64,000 nucleotides of DNA from Elymus sibiricus (taxonomy: Eukaryota > Streptophyta > Magnoliopsida > Poales > Poaceae). This document shows positions 1 to 10,603 of this stretch, one piece after another. Position 1 is the stretch's first letter. Each line of letters begins with the position of its first letter. The notes below the pieces were generated by a model. The model made no database searches. It had not been told where the DNA came from and worked only from the letters and a program-made list of their open reading frames with translations. The stretch covers positions 308,140,486 through 308,204,485 of the forward strand of contig CM077665.1 of the NCBI GenBank assembly GCA_039707655.1. Reading direction: 5' to 3'. The position numbers and the translations under genes were made by a program.

Positions 1-660
1 ACAACCAAACAATGCAGTAAACAATAGCATGGAAATTATCATATTAAATGCATAAGCAGTTCACTTACTGTACCAGTCATTGACTTACTCTCATTCGGGT
101 TGTCCCACAATCCTCGGAATACTTATAAGCCATCGAGTACTTCCGATCATACGAAGAGTTCTTCCATCATTACTAATACTGATACGGTTGACCACCTACT
201 GAGGTCTCGACGGGCTATCCAATACCGTGGACTTGGCTATTCGAATAGATTTTACACTCTGCAGAGGTTGCGCACCCCTTCGGGTGGACCAGCGTTGCTT
301 CAACGAAACCTGCCTAACCTGTGACTCTTTCATCGTACCACCGGCACTCTTCCTCCCCCGGAGGTCAGCCTTGGGTGGCCCCTGTGTCCTCATGACACCT
401 GCCACCGTCGTGGCCAAACTAGGTAATCCCAAACTGGGATTACTGTCCCTAACGGGGACGGGCCCAAACAAAACTTAACTGGGCTCACAAGGTTATCGCC
501 GCCTACCGGGCCAAGGTAGCACGCGCGCATAGCCTTCCCTCTTTGGAGGTACCGGTGAAAGATCACGCAGTCAGACCAAGTCAAGGCCGTCCCATACCGG
601 AAATGTGGTTGCACGGGTAAGCCCGGACAGGTGACTCAAGGTCAACTCACTAAGTTCACT
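1..660. other. Unclassified retroelement-like sequence
   Basis: No convincing gene is visible. The stretch from about 190 to 650 is GC-richer than its right flank and has the texture of an LTR retrotransposon leader or LTR, but no TG...CA ends, primer-binding site or second copy can be seen here. It may continue left of the window. Family unknown. Confidence 0.25.
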
Positions 661-1766
661 TGGCAAACATAGTGGTTTACATGGTACTAACATGCCGTGG
701 TAAAAAATTTGGCAGAATTGGAACAAATTTTGGTATAAGCTTCTTGCAAACCGGAGCTTCTCTCAACAAGGCTCGTGGTTCTGAGAGGGAACGTGTCACC
801 TTTGTGTGCGAAATGATATACGATGCCCCCCCCCTTGATTTTCTTTATAGAGGCAACATTGAACTATATAAGTGTCGTGTTAAATTTTGGAATTATTCCG
901 GGTTTGTTTGGCCTCTTTTATACATTAATTGAGTTTCTGGTCATTTAATGTGCATAATTCAAATTTGAACTACAAGCACATGCTCCAGTGCACCAAAGTT
1001 GGTTGAAAAATCACATGTGTGTCCTTGGGTAAATTTCTAGGTCCCATGCAAGAAATGGGAATGAAATTCAAATATCTGGGCATCTTGGCTCGGCTGGAAA
1101 CATTGAGAAACTTGGTTTTTTAATTCCTGTAAATCCAAAACACGCATGAAAGTCATGAAACTTGGCTTGGTGTCATGACATGCCACCAACATGTTGTGGT
1201 AATTTTGCTGTCCGATTTGCGAAGGCGCACACATTAACAATCAACAAAGTCATTTTGGAACAAGTGCTGTCATGTTACAATCGGAAACACAAGTATTATT
1301 GAAACCGTGGGCGTTCTACTTACCATTTACGTGCCACCACGCGTCCCCTTTTTTTATTAGCTAGGAGGCACCGTGCAGGGTAGCTATTTGAGTATGGGAG
1401 GCGTGCGATCAGACCCCTGCGCATGCTTATCGGGAGGAGAGCCCTTTGACCTCCATATGCCGCCCACCTCTCTCCCAAGGTCTCCATTAATGGCACCCGG
1501 GCCCCTGTTTAATGGCGTGGCTATGTCTCACTCGATCGAGATTTAAGAGAGAAAAAAGAAAATCTGAAAAGAAAATTTTGCACGGATGTTGATGTAAGAT
1601 CCGACGGACCTATATAGCATCTACTACGACTTATAGCAAGACTGATGAATATATAAGGACGACGACAGTGGATAATAATTGTCTTACATAATTAGGAAGA
1701 TAATTAAAAAAGCCACATGTGGCTACGCCCAAAATACACAAGGGCAAAAGAAGAAGGAAGACGCAA
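661..1766. other. Intergenic, no gene seen
   Basis: AT-rich sequence with only short ORFs lacking recognisable protein features. A homopolymer C run lies near 826-834. Parts resemble degraded transposon internal DNA, but no terminal repeat pair was found. Confidence 0.4.
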
Positions 1767-2502
1767 TCAACGATCTGGCTCGCTGATCTCTACTTTCTTG
1801 ATGCGCTGCAGGTCGCGGAGACAAGTTCTCGTGGCGAGCGGCGATGATCTCTTTCACCAGTTTCATGTCCTTAATACGCTGCTTGGCAGCATCCACGGAT
1901 TCCTTCACCAGCCTTTCGTGCTTGATGCGGAGCATGGCATTCTCGTCCATAAGTTTCTTGACGATGACGCCCGTCCTCTTCAACAAGGCAGCGGTCTCCT
2001 CCGCCTGCTTCACCCTTCCAGCGATCTTCGCCCTCAGCAGGTCGTGCTCGGCCCGAAGCTTCGCATTGCCCTCCCGTAGTTGCCGGATGACACCGGTAGC
2101 CTATTAAAACGAGGCTTTCATGTCGTCCTGCAACCTCGCCCAGCCGGAGATCTGATCCATCTGGCTATGGACGATCGCATGCATGCGCCTGTAAGAGTCG
2201 TCGCCTGCCCGCAAGACATTTTCCTAGGCCGCCGCGGCGCGGGAGGACATCTCTGCTGCATTCGCGGTGCGGCAGGACATATCTGCTGCTTCCGCGGTGC
2301 GGCCGGACCAGTCTGCTGCATCGACGGCTCGACAGGACCTCCATACTGCTTCGGCGTCGCGTCGGGACCTCTGTGCTACTACTGCCGCGCGGCGGGACAT
2401 GTCGGCTGCTTTCGCAGCGAGGCAGGACAACTCTCGTGCTTCCTCTTCCATGCTCGCCTCTCCCTGGTGGTAATCTCTCGACCCAGAACTCATGCTGGCC
2501 AT
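1767..2502 (-). pseudogene. Coiled-coil protein gene, decayed
   Basis: The start is ATG at 2502 in a favourable GCC-ATG-G context, about 90 bases below a TATA box. One frame can be followed over the whole locus: an N-terminal Ser/Glu-rich segment, six degenerate 10-residue Ala/Arg repeats, then a Lys/Glu/Leu-rich helical stretch typical of a coiled coil (GNAKLRAEHD, MKLVKEIIAA). The frame is broken by TAG at 2224-2226 and by adjacent TAA and TAG at 2101-2106. Near 1850 a one-base shift would restore a helical tail (LRDLQRIKKVEISEPDR) ending in TGA at 1767. Promoter and frame are well kept, so inactivation looks recent. The family is not recognised and no catalytic domain is seen. An alternative is an intron between about 2224 and 2100 that removes the stops; I see no clean splice pair, so I prefer pseudogene. 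Confidence 0.55.
2238..2440 (-). repeat. 30-bp degenerate minisatellite in coding sequence
   Basis: About six imperfect 30-bp units, each encoding ten residues on the minus strand with the pattern A-[DEQ]-x-S-x-R-x-A-x-A. The unit is a multiple of three, so copy changes keep frame. Confidence 0.6.
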
Positions 2503-2591
2503 GGCAGACGGAAGGGAACGATGTTGAATGACTTGTTTGTTTTTGTGGATGAGGAGTTGAGGAGGAATGTGCAGTCATCTTGGCATATTAG

Positions 2592-2600
2592 TATTTATAA
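2592..2600 (-). promoter_or_regulatory. TATA box of coiled-coil gene
   Basis: Read on the minus strand this is TTATAAATA, about 90 bases upstream of the ATG at 2502. The intervening leader is A/C-rich, as is usual for grass 5' UTRs. Confidence 0.5.
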
Positions 2601-2604
2601 CCGA

Positions 2605-3699
2605 GTACTAATACACTCCTAACTGGGAAACCGTTTAGGTTGTGATCAGTGTGAACAGGTTTGCAATTAAATATATAGCGTGGTAGTAATTTGGAATGTG
2701 ACGAGACGCAAGCTCAAAATTTATTGACGATTCTAGTTTCGAAGTGTGGCACTATTCCCGGATGGCGTAACGTGGGCACGTGTTCTCGGCCGTGGTGTCG
2801 CAGTTTTGTAATATGCCATGTACTTCTTTTTCTACTGCTGTGTACGTGCAATAACTGCCACCGTCGGATACATATCTTACGGTTATTGGGGCGTTCGGTA
2901 GGAATAGCCTCGTGGCGAGCTATAGACTAGTCTTTTTTCACACGCATTACATCGACACATATCATCTCTCTCCCTCTTTCCCACACACACACCTAGTCTC
3001 TCAGGACTTCTCGCACGCACCATCTCTAGCTCCCTAGGTCAATGCCACCCACATACACTTGTACTCTGAGTTTAGTACGTTATACACGAAGAGAAGAGGT
3101 GCATGCACGCACTCGTCCTCTCTCACGCACGCATCTGTAGCTACGAATTGTAGTGTTCTCAACCATCCGATTGGCTCTATCATAGGTTCCCGTTGCTCCT
3201 TGGCCTTGAGATTGAGAAGTTTAAAACGCGGAGGCTAAGCTGGAGGCGCGAGGTTTTGGTTAATGTGCGGGCCGCACACGGCACGAACACGACACGAGCT
3301 TCGTCTGCCTGGTGCGCAGTCGGGTGAGTGGTCCAAGTATAGACACAACCAGGCCCTCCTTGGTATCTGCGCCTCGACTTATGCGTAGAGAAATTAGGAT
3401 CGGAGGGAGTACTACTAGTAGTAGTACTACTTTGATGTGTCGCGTCAACTCGCACAAGTATGCAACACTTCCTGAACAAACAAGCATATAAGCTGCTTAT
3501 ACTTCTTACCCAAAGGATCTTTATATCCAACAGACACAAAATATCCGTTCAACTGTTGGAAATTACTTTAACTGCTGATCTGATGTCGAAGTAATTGGTG
3601 CATCGCCACCAAAACCCACCATCTCTTAAGCTAAAGTAGACCGAGCTAACCCCTATATTAGAATATTACTGAGATAAATAGAAGGCACTGTAGAATCAT
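2605..3699. other. Intergenic, MITE remnant, no gene seen
   Basis: No supported gene. CT-rich and CA-rich simple stretches lie at 2960-3000. Near 3403 the sequence CGGAGGGAGTACT looks like the right end of a Stowaway MITE whose left end was not found. A short piece at 3432-3455 is shared with the direct repeat at 5130 and 5677. Confidence 0.4.
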
Positions 3700-4621
3700 T
3701 TAGGAGGTGAGCTTGTCAATCTGAATGTGGAGGGACACCGTCCTCGACAACCCAGCCCCGGCTAGCAGCTTGGGCGGAACTGTGAAGAAGGTCAGCTCCT
3801 GCACGGCGACGTCGCCGGGATCCTTGCTGCTTGTCACCTCGATTTCCACCTTGACGGCGTCAGTCCTGCCTTTGGGCTCCCCCGGCGGGCCGTTGGCCCA
3901 CAGCTTGGCCACGTAGTGCGGCAGTGGGGACGGCCCCGCTCTGATGCAGACGACCGACATGGTGATAGGCGCGCCGATGTCGAGCACGCCGCCGACCAAG
4001 AAAAACGCGCGACCGTCCTCCTCCACGAACAGCAAGAGCTGTGGCTCCGACACTGGCACTTGCTGCTGGAGCACCTTGCCGTACTGGATCCTGTGCACGG
4101 GCATGGGATGCATGGTGCTGATGTGGTGGGAGAGCGCCGGCGGCGGGCCTTTGTTGCCGCAGACGGACACGGGGCATTTGCTGGGCACGAGCGGACACAC
4201 GCTCTGGTGATCGGCGAGCTTGTGGTAAGTGACGTAGAGCCCACAGCCTTCATGCGGGCACTCCACCCTCATCGAGGAGAGGACGGCGTCCATCGCCGTG
4301 TTCCGCACGTCGAAGTCGCCGCCGCGCTCGCACTTCTGGCACTGCCGCTGGTTCCCGGGGCGCTCGCCGCGGCAGTCCGCGCAGGCCAGGTGCCCTCCCT
4401 TGCACTGCACAAATCAATCGAACAACACATCAATCAAGAAACCTGCACCTTGCTCGATCAGCCGAACGGACGAGGTGTATTCGAACCTCATACACTAGAG
4501 GCTTCAAGGGGCGGAGGCACAAGGTGCAGTGGAGCAAGGTGAGGTCCATAGAGACCATAGAGAGCTCCATCGTCGGGTCCTGTTCCGTCGGCATGATCTC
4601 GCCCTCCTCGTGCACAACCAT
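3700..4621 (-). CDS. SINA-like E3 ubiquitin-protein ligase
   Basis: Two exons: 4621-4487 and 4404-3700, with an 82-bp intron (donor GAG|GTTCG, acceptor GTGCAG|TGC), giving about 279 residues. The splice joins the RING finger precisely: C32-x2-C35, then C46, H50, C53, C56 in the SINA-type CKGGHLACADC block, then C67-x2-C70. A SIAH-type zinc finger follows (C94, C99, H106, C115, C122, C127, H144), and the C-terminal part resembles the SINA substrate-binding beta-sandwich. SINA/SIAH ligases transfer ubiquitin from an E2 to substrates for proteasomal degradation; grasses have many such genes. All metal ligands are present, so this copy is probably functional. The ATG at 4621 was chosen because the frame further upstream has only a GTG at 4663; family members have variable disordered N termini, so a further 5' exon is possible. 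The substrate cannot be inferred. Confidence 0.85.
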
Positions 4622-4718
4622 CTCTCGCTTTAGGGCCGGGGCATTACAAAGTTTTACCGTCACATATTCATACTACTTCAAGGTGCATTAAATCAACACA
4701 TGCAAGTATCAAAAGGAA

Positions 4719-5044
4719 GGGAAAACTTTGTTTTTGCCACTCTAGCTTTTGCCTACTTTGCTTATGCCACTCTAGAATTTGACATATCACTTTTGCCACT
4801 CTCAGCTTCTGACAATTATCAGAATTGCCATTCCATGGCAAAAGCAAAATTTTCAGAGTGGCAATTATGATACATTGTCAAAATCTAAGAGTGGCAAAGG
4901 TGAAATAAAAAATTATTGCTTTTGCCACGGAATGGCAATTGTGATAATTGTCAAAAGCTGAGAGTGGCAAAAGTGATATGTCAAATTCTAGAGTGGCATA
5001 AGCAAAGTGGGCAAAAGCTAGAGTGGCAAAAACAAAGTTTTCCC
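4719..5044. mobile_element. Foldback MITE, probably Mutator-like
   Basis: A 326-bp element in which the left half is almost the full inverted complement of the right half. It starts GGGAAAACTTTG and ends with its complement. The flanks at 4710-4718 and 5045-5053 are both CAAAAGGAA, a 9-bp target duplication, which with very long inverted repeats points to a Mutator-type MITE. It sits about 100 bp upstream of the SINA-like start codon, so it is in or next to that promoter. Confidence 0.8.
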
Positions 5045-5129
5045 CAAAAGGAAAATCACGGCATGCATGCATGCATTGTAATTAATGCATTGGTAAACGC
5101 AAATTATTGAAATATATCGAGTGCACTGC

Positions 5130-5957
5130 TTTGATGTGTCGCGTCAACTCGTACAACAAGGAGAAGTTTGATTACAACGCCCTCTCCCTCGCCCATGAGC
5201 GTGGTGGCTCGCAGGACTAGGAGAAGCTTTCGCTACATGCTCTCCCTCCCGCACGCGGTGGACATGCAGCAGTTCATTCGGTGTCAGATGGCCAGAAGCA
5301 TACTGTAGTACTCCACTGCAGTAGTACCATCATTGTTCGACTTCCTGAAGAGCCAAGCGCAACCCGGACACTCGTGTGGCAGTTTCATGTGTAGGGGAGG
5401 TATAGTGACATAGTCTAGGTTAGCGTGTACCGTGCCTCTAAGCTTAAAATCGTTGGAGTCGGCTCCATGCTATGAGGCCGTCTTGAAGCATTTTTTTGAT
5501 TAAAATAATCTTCTGGCCCTACCTGTCATCCTGGTGATTGTAGTTTGCACGCTCATCTAGTCAAGACAGGAATATATATTTTAATTTATGGTGGGGTAAA
5601 TGTTAGAGGTTGCAGCAAATATATTGTACACTGCAGGTCTTTTAGCCAAGTTTAGAGGCAAGCATGTGGGGCCAGTGCTATGATGTGTCGCGTCAACTCG
5701 TACAACGAGGAGAAGCTTGATTTTACCACTACACGCCCTCTCCCTCGCCCATGCGCGCGGTGGCTCGCAGACGACGATAGGCTTTTGCTTACTACAACTA
5801 GCTATCCCTCTCGCACGCGGTGGACGGACATGCAACCATTGATTCGATACTGTAGAAGTAGTAACATCATTGTTCGGCTTCTCGTAGAGGCGAAGAGCCA
5901 AGCGCAACCCGAATGTGGCAGTTGCGAACGCTCGCGCAGTCTTTGTGTAGGGGTGGG
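5130..5957. repeat. Direct repeat of about 280 bp, two copies
   Basis: The segments 5130-5400 and 5677-5957 share a start (GATGTGTCGCGTCAACTCG), a middle (CCCTCTCCCTCGCCCATG) and an end (GAAGAGCCAAGCGCAACCCG), with small indels. They lie about 548 bp apart. A shorter piece occurs at 3432. No reading frame is kept in both copies, so this looks like a non-coding local duplication or an unclassified repeat. Confidence 0.6.
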
Positions 5958-6092
5958 GCATGGTGCGGAGCCTTGGAGCACGCATATAGCTAGGCTCTTG
6001 CATGAGACAAAATTGCCATGTAAGCAGGCTATAAGCCCACTATTGTATTTGCTCTTAATAGTATAGCCCTATAAACTGGAAAGGAGGGACTA

Positions 6093-6450
6093 CTCCCTCC
6101 GTTCCTAAATACTCCCTCCATTTTTATTTAGTCCTCGTATTAGCTTTGGTAAAAGTCAAGCTTTATAAACTTTCACCAAGTTTATAAAAAAAATTAACAT
6201 AAGCAATAACAAATCAATACAATTAGATTTATTATTGAATGTACTTTCACATCATATATATTTGTTATGATAAATGTTTATATTATTTTTTATAAACTTG
6301 GTCAAACTTTATGAAAATTTGACCTCAGTCAACTCTAATATGCAGAGTAAATAAAAATGGAGGGAGTATTTGCCTTTCTAGAGATTTCAAAAAGTGACTA
6401 CACCCTAAATGAGTACATACGGAGCAAAATGAGTGAATCTACACCGTAAA
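6093..6450. mobile_element. Outer Stowaway MITE, interrupted
   Basis: The left end CTCCCTCCGTTCC at 6093 is followed after 18 bp by the inner MITE. The right part resumes at about 6369 (TTTGCCTTTCTAGAGATTTC), matching the interior I know of Stowaway elements of the Thalos type. The expected right inverted repeat is missing; the homology fades near 6450. Confidence 0.6.
6112..6366. mobile_element. Inner Stowaway (Tc1/mariner) MITE
   Basis: A 255-bp AT-rich element with terminal inverted repeats CTCCCTCCATTTTTATTTA, flanked by TA on both sides (6110-6111 and 6367-6368). The interior is an imperfect palindrome. It is inserted inside another Stowaway. Confidence 0.85.
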
Positions 6451-6711
6451 TAAATACGTAGTTCTCTCGTTTTCCTCTCCGCCTTGGTCACGGTGCACAA
6501 TATTGAGTATACTACTACTGACTAGTCTCTTTTTGACATGCATTTACGTTGATACGGCTTGAATGCCAATGAGGCAGAGGGTAGCGGTTCCCGAAACGTT
6601 GAACGGTCAATGATGCCTCCGCATTCAATTAGCATGCAGAGGTAGGAGTAAGTAATTGGAGAAGCAGAATGGAGCCAGCACGATGTGAATGCAACGCAGT
6701 TTGGACTCTCA

Positions 6712-6718
6712 TATAAAG
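6712..6718 (+). promoter_or_regulatory. TATA box, 180-aa gene copy 1
   Basis: TATAAAG about 100 bp upstream of the ATG. It is preceded by a block of about 50 bp nearly identical in the second copy, which suggests conserved promoter elements. Confidence 0.6.
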
Positions 6719-6816
6719 GCGCCCCACCACTCCAATCCATCTACTCCTAGTCTCTGCGCAACACTGCCCACTGCAATCCAAGACCAAGACCAAGTGACCA
6801 GAAGCCACAAGCACCC

Positions 6817-7359
6817 ATGGCGTCGATGGACGCGAGCGGCAGTCGGCTGTGCCGGATCGTCCAAGACGCCGGCCTGCGGCCCCGCACCACGCAGCGTTTC
6901 CAGACGGTGGTGGCGACCGCCGGCGTCATAGCCCTCGTCGACGCTGGCTTCGCCTCTCGCATGTGCCAGATGATGGCCGACTCCATCCGCAAGTTCACCA
7001 CCGTCAAGAAGCGCGCGGACGACCTTGCCGTACAGCTCCAGACCGTGCGCCCAGGCTCCTCGTTGTGTGCCACCCTCATCGGCCTCCAAGGTGACGAACT
7101 CTTTGAAGCACTAGTGGCCCTGCAGCTGCCGGAGGTTGCGACGAAGAATGTGCACCTCGAGGCCGCGCTCGCCGTGCAGCGCCTCACCATGCAAGAAACC
7201 GTCGACCTGCACATCCACGTCTACGAGGAAATCGTCTACATAGGCCACTACAAGGCCAGCGAGGACAGAAAGACGTTGGCTTTCTTCCAGCGGCTGGAAT
7301 CTTTGGACGCTATTGTTTTGAAGCATGTCGACCTGGCCACAAAAGCCACTGCTACTTAG
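6817..7359 (+). CDS. Unknown 180-residue protein, copy 1
   Basis: Single-exon gene with ATG at 6817, a TATA box 100 bp upstream and stop TAG. The protein is not recognised. It is rich in Ala, Leu, Val, Arg and Lys, has no signal peptide or membrane segment, and looks mainly alpha-helical. It is soluble and mildly amphipathic (for example IRKFTTVKKRADDLAVQL near 57-75). The best conserved part relative to copy 2 is residues 124-165, around ETVDLHIHVYEEIVYIGH and KASEDRKTLAFFQ, which may be the functional core. There is no zinc ligand pattern, P-loop or protease motif. Copy 2 has the same length with no indels, so the frame is maintained. I infer a grass-specific, perhaps stress or defence associated gene, only because such small duplicated genes often are; that is not shown by the sequence. 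Confidence 0.75.
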   Translation: MASMDASGSRLCRIVQDAGLRPRTTQRFQTVVATAGVIALVDAGFASRMCQMMADSIRKFTTVKKRADDLAVQLQTVRPGSSLCATLIGLQGDELFEALVALQLPEVATKNVHLEAALAVQRLTMQETVDLHIHVYEEIVYIGHYKASEDRKTLAFFQRLESLDAIVLKHVDLATKATAT

Positions 7360-7576
7360 CCGCCGTTCGGTGGGCCGGCGCCCTGAGTCGAGGAGGTGGA
7401 CGTCGTCGATGGATGCATCTTTCTTCTTGCCTCCTGTAACCAGCACTGCATCGCCTTGTGGCCTTAATGATTTATTAGTGTATGGCATTTTTATTCCAGT
7501 CGTAAATCACATGCGTGATCCCTTGCTCTTATTTGGCGTTAATTATATGTAGTATCACTGTCTTCGACCTGGTGTA

Positions 7577-7807
7577 CTACCTAGGTCCTGGTTTATTAGT
7601 CCCTTTTGTAATTTGTGCTAAATTTTGACCAAAGATTTAACTGACAAAATGTTAGTGCATGTCAACAAAAATTATATCATTTGATTTGTATTTGAACATA
7701 GTTTTCAATGATATAATTTTGGTGACATGCATGAACCTTTTGTTAGTCAAATTTATGGTCAAAATTTGGCACCGATTACGACGGGGAGCAATAAACTAGG
7801 ACGGAGT
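7577..7807. mobile_element. Stowaway-like MITE between duplicated genes
   Basis: The left part (CCTAGGTCCTGGTTTATTAG) and right part (CAATAAACTAGGACGGAG) are inverted complements with mismatches. The inner arms carry AAATTTTGACC and its complement. The interior is AT-rich. Ends are diverged, so the exact TA duplication is uncertain. Confidence 0.55.
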
Positions 7808-8209
7808 TAGACTGGTCCGTCACCATCGTGTTTTGTGTCTAATTTTGACTTCAGCGACCCAACCTACATGGAGGGAGTGCTGTATATATTGGCGCGACAA
7901 CCAAACTTATATATTCAAAACTGAGCGTTACTACAAGTCACGAGTTCAAAACGAGAAAGTGGAATAAGTACAGCATGCCTATGCCGTTCACGTTACACCC
8001 CCACACGGTCATGGTGCAATAGTAAATGACTAGTCTCTTCTTGACCCGCATTTACATTTATACGGCTTGAATGCCAAGGAGGGAGAGGGTAGCGGTTCCC
8101 GAGACGTTCAACGGTCAATGATGCATCCTCAATTAGCATGCAGAGGGAATTAATTGCAGAAGCAGAATGGAGCCAGCACGATGTGAATGCAACGCAGTTT
8201 GGACACCCA

Positions 8210-8216
8210 TATAAAG
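8210..8216 (+). promoter_or_regulatory. TATA box, 180-aa gene copy 2
   Basis: TATAAAG about 99 bp upstream of the ATG at 8309, in the same context as copy 1. Confidence 0.6.
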
Positions 8217-8308
8217 GCGCCCCACCACTCCAATCCATCTACTCCTAGTCTCTGCGCAACACTGCTCACTCCAATGCAAGAACAAGTGACCAGAAGCCAC
8301 AAGCACCT

Positions 8309-8851
8309 ATGGAGGCGATGGACGCGAGCGGCAGTCGGCTGTGCCAGATCATCCAAGACGCCGGCCTGCGGCCCCGCACCGCGCGGCGTTTTCAGATGGT
8401 GCTGGCGACAGCCGGCGTCGTAGCCCTCGCTGACACCGGCTTCGCCTCTCGCATGGACGACATGATGGTCCGCTCCATCCGCAAGTTCACCGCCGTCAAG
8501 AAGCGCGCAGACGACCTTGCCGTACTGCTCCAGCCCGCGCGCCCAGGCTCTTCATTGCCTGCCACCCTCCTCGGCCTCCATGGTGATGAACTCTTTCAAG
8601 CCCTGGTGGCCCTGCAGGTGCCGGAGATCACGACGAAGAATGTGCACCTCGAGGACGCGCTCGCCGCGCAGCGCCTCGCCATGCAAGAAACCGTCGACCT
8701 GCACATCCACGTCTACGAGGAAATCGTCTACATAGGCCACGACAAGGCCAGTGAGGACAGAAAGACGTTGGCCTTCTTCCAGCAGCTGGAATCTTTGGAC
8801 GCCATTGTTCAGAAGCGCGTCGACCTGGCCACGAAAGCCGCTGCTACTTAG
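8309..8851 (+). CDS. Unknown 180-residue protein, copy 2
   Basis: Paralogue of the gene at 6817: same length, no indels, about 81 percent identical (roughly 34 differences by eye). ATG at 8309 and stop TAG. Differences cluster in the N-terminal two thirds (residues 13-123), while residues 124-165 are almost unchanged apart from Y145D and R159Q. Several changes alter charge (C50D, Q51D, D55R, E96Q, A115D, Y145D). An intact frame in both copies argues that both are or recently were functional. Function unknown, as for copy 1. Confidence 0.75.
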   Translation: MEAMDASGSRLCQIIQDAGLRPRTARRFQMVLATAGVVALADTGFASRMDDMMVRSIRKFTAVKKRADDLAVLLQPARPGSSLPATLLGLHGDELFQALVALQVPEITTKNVHLEDALAAQRLAMQETVDLHIHVYEEIVYIGHDKASEDRKTLAFFQQLESLDAIVQKRVDLATKAAAT

Positions 8852-8996
8852 CCGCCGTTCGGTGGGCCGGCGCCCTGAGTCGAGGAGGTGGACGTCGTCG
8901 ATGGATGCATCTTTCTTCTTGACTCCTTTAACTAGCACTGCATCGCCTCGTGGCCTTAATGTTTTATTAGTGTATGGCATTTTTATTCCAGTCATA

Positions 8997-10603
8997 ACAT
9001 TTTCACTGTGAGGTGGGGCCGTAGTTGAGCAAACCGACCATCGGCAAATCCCCACCACGCCCACCGCGTGTCGGCTGAGCTAGAATTAGAAGAGAGAAAC
9101 GAGGGAGAACTGTAGCACGGACGCTGTTGTCAGATGGGACTCGTGTTGATAGAATAGGAGTACTGAGTACTCGTACCTCTTTTTTTTTAGGGAAAAAGTA
9201 TTCGTACGTCTAGTACCACTAGTTGGGTCCGTGCGACTTATACCTGTCATCACTTTAGGTCTCCTTTTCGAACCGCAGCTACGCTTCATAGTACATATTT
9301 TTTCACGCATTTATCCTCCTATATGTACTCCTAGGCTATTTCCATGTGCTCCCTTTCACCGACATGTGGGACATAGAGCATCTAGGTCATAGTGCATGCA
9401 CGACTCGGAATATATGCAACCATGCCGGCGTACTTTACATTTCAGACCTCACGAATTACATGCAAACCCCCCGCAGAAGAATAAATAAATTAATGAATTA
9501 CTACATGCAAACTGGATTATTTTCATAGAAACCGGAGCACGTTCCTTAAATTTTGGACATAACACATTTATAAAAAACGACCGGACCTAAACCAGTCTAA
9601 GGGCCTCTTTGATTCGCAGGATACAGAAAACACATGAATGGGGAAAGTATGATGGCGATGAACCGAGACGATGAGGAAGAGGAGTAGTATTGTACATGCT
9701 ACAGAATGGACTGTAGCACATTGTTTTTTATGGCCATATCACCCCATTGTTTTCTATGGCCTATCGCCTGCTGGTTCACTGGGATGTCATGGTTCGCACT
9801 CCTCCGACGTGAGTAGTAGTACTCGTATATACACTATATATACCGCATGATTCTTTGCTCCTTCTTACGTACTTCGCCGACATGTGGGAGTGCCGGCATC
9901 CGGGTCGACGTGTCATGCACCAGATTAGAGTGGGGAACGGAAGGGGGCATCACCCCGGTTGTAGCGCCAGTAATTCATGACTATAGTGAGTAGTCATATC
10001 ACAAGACCCCGTCTTTCCAGCAGTAACGCGCCGTCAAATTGCACAGCCCTACCTTTCCAGCAGTAAGTTGAATCTGCTACTTACTCACCCTCCTCGCCTC
10101 TCTGTCAAACCGCCTACGCGAAAACTGCCGCGCGTACTGCCCGGGAAAAGCCCCGCCCTCAACTTTTAACTACTCATAGTATAATTTTGTATCGATGAAT
10201 TGCGCCATGGAGCAGAAAACCAAAAGAAAAATGTGGTACATGTAAACAAATACAGTTCAATCTCTAACTAGCGATTCGGAATGTAAACCGTGCATGTGTT
10301 TATACGTATAGGTTACTTCAAAGTACTGAGTCCATTGATGCAATGTGGTCAAACTGTACCATCGATATCTCAAAGCCAAAATAGTTCGAGCTTGTTCGTT
10401 CTACATAAATACTAGTACTGTATGTTCATTCTCCCATGGGGTTGTTCAATGAATGGAGGGTCGGGGAGCACAAGTGAACAATACTACTACTAGTAAGTAG
10501 GAGTCGTACAGTTAGTCACGTTAAATAGAGAGTTTCTTTTCTTTCATGCCACGTACACAAATTGAAACGCTTGTTGTGGAGAGAAAAAGATAATCACTCC
10601 ACT
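8997..10603. other. Intergenic, no gene seen
   Basis: No supported gene. At 9601 GGGCCTCTTTGATTCGCAGG resembles the left end of a hAT-type MITE common in grasses, but its right end was not located. Short similar pieces at about 9355 and 9885 (CGCCGACATGTGGGA-like) suggest old duplication. Confidence 0.4.

Larger units (their letters stand above)
6520..8996 (+). repeat. Tandem gene duplication, unit about 980 bp
   Basis: Units 6520-7502 and 8029-8996 align from about 290 bp upstream of the start codon to about 145 bp beyond the stop. The spacer 7503-8028 holds a MITE. Start-to-start distance is 1492 bp. Promoter, leader and 3' flank are included, so both copies should be independently transcribed. 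Confidence 0.9.

Noticed and set aside
2080..2622. 180-codon plus-strand frame with Cys/Gly repeats
   Set aside because: It is the antisense of the 30-bp minisatellite of the minus-strand coiled-coil gene, which has the promoter and the sensible composition.
2920..2960. Possible third remnant of the 180-residue gene unit
   Set aside because: Only about 30 bp resemble the 5' edge of the duplicated units (ACTAGTCTTTTTT...GCATT); too short to support.
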